Program-made: the position numbers and the translations under genes
In this document: piece by piece, positions 61,435 to 64,000 of the stretch
Numbering within the stretch: the first letter of the stretch is position 1
Layout of the letters: every line of letters starts with the position of its first letter
Assembly: GCF_001730315.1 (NCBI RefSeq)
Contig: NZ_MIKC01000003.1
Coordinates: forward strand, 1 to 64,000
DNA from: Enterococcus ureilyticus
Lineage (GTDB): Bacteria > Bacillota > Bacilli > Lactobacillales > Enterococcaceae
Length of the DNA stretch: 64,000 nt
Direction: 5' to 3'
Notes under the pieces: model-generated
The model's input: the letters and a program-made list of their open reading frames with translations, nothing else
Databases searched by the model: none
Told to the model about the DNA's origin: nothing

Positions 61435-61559
61435 TTTCTGTAGGTGTTTTTATAGAAATTTAAGTAGATAAGAGAATATTGTGAGAGCAGATAGTCGTGT
61501 TTTTGTTATTTATCCGCTGTTGCATATCATATATGGACTAATAAACGGAGGAACCATGG

Positions 61560-63281
61560 ATGAAGAATAATCTGATCATTATCGTAGTTTTAGCTATAAT
61601 AATCATCGCAGCTGTTTTGTATTTAGTTGGTTATTTTATGAGAAAGAAAAATCAAATGAAACTCGATGATCTGGAAAAGAGGAAAGAAGCGCTGTTCGAC
61701 TTGCCTGTGATCGAAGAGGTCGACGATGTAAAAAAAATGCACATGGTCGGACAAAGTCAGAACACGTTTAGAGAATGGAATCAACGTTGGACCGAGATTT
61801 ATACTCGCTCTTTTGCAGAGTTAGAAAGTCAGATTTTTGAAGTTGAAAATTTAAATGAAACCTTCCGTTTTATGAAAGCAAAAAAAGCAGTTGCTGAAGC
61901 TGACGAGACGATGACTGAAATGGAGTCAGAAGTTGAAATCATTCGTAATGGCTTGAAAGAGCTGCGTGAAAGTGAAGAACGTAATTCACTTGAAGTACAA
62001 AAAGCGCTAGATGTTTATGAAGAGATCAGTAAATTACTTCACGACGAAAAATCAGAATTTGGTTCAGCTTACCCTGAGTTGCAAAAGCAAATCAAAAATA
62101 TCGAGATCGAATTCACACAGTTTGTTACATTGAATACATCAGGCGATCCGATCGAAGCGCGTGAGGTGTTGGAAAATGCTGAACGTCACACCTATGAATT
62201 AGATGATGTGATGAAACGTATTCCACCACTTTATGATGAATTGAATCGGACTTTCCCAGATCAACTAAAAGAGATCGAAGAAGGATACAAACGTCTCTTA
62301 GCAGATCATTATGTTTTCCCTGAAAAGAATTTCGAAGATGAGTTAAGACGTGTTCAAAAACGTGTGAAAAATTCAACTGTTGATTTGGAGAAGACTGAAG
62401 TCGACGCTGTAGAAGTTGCAAACCGTGACACTGCGAATGCAATTGATGCATTGTATGAAATCATGGAACGTGAGATCAACGCTAAGAAATATGTCATGAC
62501 GAATCACAAGGTAGTTGGAGATTATATTGCCCATGCATTGAAAAATAATCGTCAATTGATGATCGAATTAGATCATACATCTCAAAGTTATACGTTGAAT
62601 CATAATGAGTTAGGTCGCTCAAGAGGCTTCCAAACGGAAATCGAAGAATTGATTCGCCGCTATGAAGATTTTGAACCAAAATTAAAAGAGCATACAATTC
62701 CATTTTCAGAAGTTCAAGCATTCTTCAAGGATTGCTACAAAATATTAGATGACATCGAAAATCAACAACTTGAAATCGATGACTCATTAAAAGAATTACG
62801 TAAAGGTGAAAAAGCTGCTCAAGAAAAAGTTGATCAATATGATTTCCGTTTACGCAATATCAAACGTCATGTTGAAAAACAACGTTTACCTGGATTACCA
62901 GCTGATTACTTAGAATTCTTTTTCGTTGCGACAGACCGCATTGAAGAATTAAGTAAAGCTTTAAACAGAATTCGTATTAACATGGAAGAAATCAAAAAAC
63001 TTTCTGATCTTTGTAATGAAGATTTAGAACTACTAGATAAGAAAACAAATGATTTAGTTAATTCGGCTGCATTAACAGAACAAATGATGCAATACGCTAA
63101 TCGTTACCGTCATACACACGAAGCCATTCGTGTAGCGATGGAAAATAGCTTAGAACTATTTTCAAAAGAATACAGATATCAAGATGCTCTGGATGAGATC
63201 GGCACTGCACTTGAAAGAGTGGAGCCAGGTGCATTTAGAAGAATCGAAGATTTTTACTTCAATAATCTTGATGTGATTTAA
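61560..63281 (+). CDS. ezrA: Septation ring formation regulator EzrA
   Basis: A 573-residue membrane-anchored, spectrin-like protein that binds FtsZ and controls Z-ring placement. One N-terminal helix (NLIIIVVLAIIIIAAVLYLV, residues 4-23) is followed by a basic stop-transfer stretch and over 500 residues of coiled coil. NQRWTEIYTRSF and the C-terminal KEYRYQDALDEIGTALE with EPGAF are family landmarks. GGAGG is seven bases before the ATG. Normal length. It is followed by a terminator and a cysteine desulfurase gene, an order conserved in enterococci. Confidence 0.95.
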   Translation: MKNNLIIIVVLAIIIIAAVLYLVGYFMRKKNQMKLDDLEKRKEALFDLPVIEEVDDVKKMHMVGQSQNTFREWNQRWTEIYTRSFAELESQIFEVENLNETFRFMKAKKAVAEADETMTEMESEVEIIRNGLKELRESEERNSLEVQKALDVYEEISKLLHDEKSEFGSAYPELQKQIKNIEIEFTQFVTLNTSGDPIEAREVLENAERHTYELDDVMKRIPPLYDELNRTFPDQLKEIEEGYKRLLADHYVFPEKNFEDELRRVQKRVKNSTVDLEKTEVDAVEVANRDTANAIDALYEIMEREINAKKYVMTNHKVVGDYIAHALKNNRQLMIELDHTSQSYTLNHNELGRSRGFQTEIEELIRRYEDFEPKLKEHTIPFSEVQAFFKDCYKILDDIENQQLEIDDSLKELRKGEKAAQEKVDQYDFRLRNIKRHVEKQRLPGLPADYLEFFFVATDRIEELSKALNRIRINMEEIKKLSDLCNEDLELLDKKTNDLVNSAALTEQMMQYANRYRHTHEAIRVAMENSLELFSKEYRYQDALDEIGTALERVEPGAFRRIEDFYFNNLDVI

Positions 63282-63288
63282 TCATCTA

Positions 63289-63320
63289 AGGTGAGACAAG
63301 TGTCTCACCTTTTTATTTTG
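63289..63320 (+). terminator. ezrA terminator
   Basis: AAGGTGAGACA pairs with TGTCTCACCTT with a very short loop, followed by TTTATTTT. Confidence 0.88.
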
Positions 63321-63400
63321 ATTTGAAGGATTGTGAGGTTGAACTACAAAAATAGAAAGTATATAATAGGAAAGAATTTCAAAAGAAGAGGGTTTTTAAA

Positions 63401-64000
63401 ATGATATATTTTGATAACAGTGCAACAACGCCGATTTATCCCCAAGCTTTAGATACCTTTGTAAAAGTTAGTCAACGTATTATTGGTAATCCATCCAGCT
63501 TACATGACTTAGGCAATCAAGCAAATCGTTTGTTAGAACAAGCACGCAAGCAAATAGCTGAGTTAATTCAAGTTCAGTCAAATGAGATTTATTTTACGAG
63601 TGGCGGAACCGAAGGCGATAACTGGGTATTAAAAGGCACAGCTATAGAAAAAAAAGCATTTGGCCGCCATATCATTATTTCAGATATTGAACATCCGGCT
63701 GTTTCTGAAACGGCAAGCCAACTAGCCGAAAATGGGTTTGAGGTTTCTGTTGCACCTGTTGATGAGCGTGGATTTGTCAAGGTGGCTGAATTAGCTAAAT
63801 TAATTCGTAAGGATACGATTTTAGTTTCGATCATGGCTGTGAACAATGAGATTGGGTCGATCCAACCGATTCAAGCAATCAGCGACTGTTTGACTGAATA
63901 CCCAACGATTCATTTTCATGTAGATGCGGTTCAGGCAATTGGTAAAGTAAGCCAAGAGCAGTGGTTGACACCGCGTGTTGACTTTGCTACATTTTCTGCA
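63401..64000 (+). CDS. Cysteine desulfurase (IscS/NifS family), 5' part
   Basis: The first 200 codons of a PLP-dependent cysteine desulfurase, cut by the window end. It opens MIYFDNSATTPIYPQALDTF, has IIGNPSSLHDLGNQA, FTSGGTEGDNWVLKG, the PLP-stacking His in SDIEHPAVSETA, VSIMAVNNEIGSIQPI and the Asp of HVDAVQAIGK. The PLP lysine and catalytic Cys lie beyond the window. AAGAGGG precedes the ATG and TATAAT is at 63362-63367. Beside ezrA in enterococci such a gene usually precedes thiI, so it probably supplies sulfur for tRNA thiolation. Confidence 0.92.
   Translation, partial: MIYFDNSATTPIYPQALDTFVKVSQRIIGNPSSLHDLGNQANRLLEQARKQIAELIQVQSNEIYFTSGGTEGDNWVLKGTAIEKKAFGRHIIISDIEHPAVSETASQLAENGFEVSVAPVDERGFVKVAELAKLIRKDTILVSIMAVNNEIGSIQPIQAISDCLTEYPTIHFHVDAVQAIGKVSQEQWLTPRVDFATFSA

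Overview
The window is chromosomal DNA from a low-GC Firmicute, most probably an Enterococcus outside the E. faecalis/E. faecium core species. Reasons: AT-rich sequence with strong AGGAGG ribosome sites, an LPxTG surface protein, CopY with a CxCx4CxC tail, PepC, EzrA followed by a cysteine desulfurase, a single-domain AA10 chitin-active LPMO, and many PTS loci with PRD, RpiR or LacI regulators. The genus is inferred from gene content. No rRNA or tRNA gene is seen.

Bases 1-13400 are an accessory, decaying region. It holds a serine-rich LPxTG protein, several small genes of unknown function, three copies of a 125-145 bp repeat, a duplicated 3' gene fragment, relics of an ABC ATPase, a secreted protein, an IS30-family transposase and a second surface protein, and a frameshifted RpiR regulator. 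An intact sucrose locus (scrR, scrA, scrB) with two ScrR-type operators sits inside it, as do a histidine phosphatase and a NUDIX hydrolase.

Bases 13500-26100 carry an APC permease and then an anaerobic nitrite module: a NreABC-like oxygen/nitrate sensor, sirohydrochlorin chelatase and precorrin-2 dehydrogenase, NADH-nitrite reductase NirBD, uroporphyrinogen methyltransferase, a formate/nitrite channel, hemC and hemD. Together these make siroheme from porphobilinogen and reduce nitrite to ammonium. A three-copy structured repeat lies directly before the channel gene.

Bases 26800-35330 hold a gol-type operon as described in Listeria: a DeoR repressor, ribose-5-P isomerase B, a transaldolase-like enzyme, a TIM paralogue, DhaM, two paralogous small membrane proteins, DhaK, a glycerol-type dehydrogenase, DhaL and a transketolase split into two genes. 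It should oxidise a small polyol, phosphorylate the ketose with PEP, and feed the pentose phosphate pathway. A copY-copZ pair without an ATPase follows. Next comes a PRD activator with an ascorbate-type PTS, a helical/TPR-like protein, a class II aldolase and a P-loop kinase (36383-42057), which looks like an uncharacterised sugar pathway.

Bases 42100-64000 contain a GNAT, a GntR/membrane-protein pair, pepC, a possible small RNA, an SMR pair, an LPMO followed by the tail of a deleted chitinase, an HTH-TPR regulator divergent from a 20-codon ORF that may encode its peptide, a beta-glucoside PTS operon in which both genes carry one in-frame TGA, an acyl-ACP thioesterase, DUF72 and HAD proteins, an ABC exporter, aspartokinase, ezrA and the start of a cysteine desulfurase.
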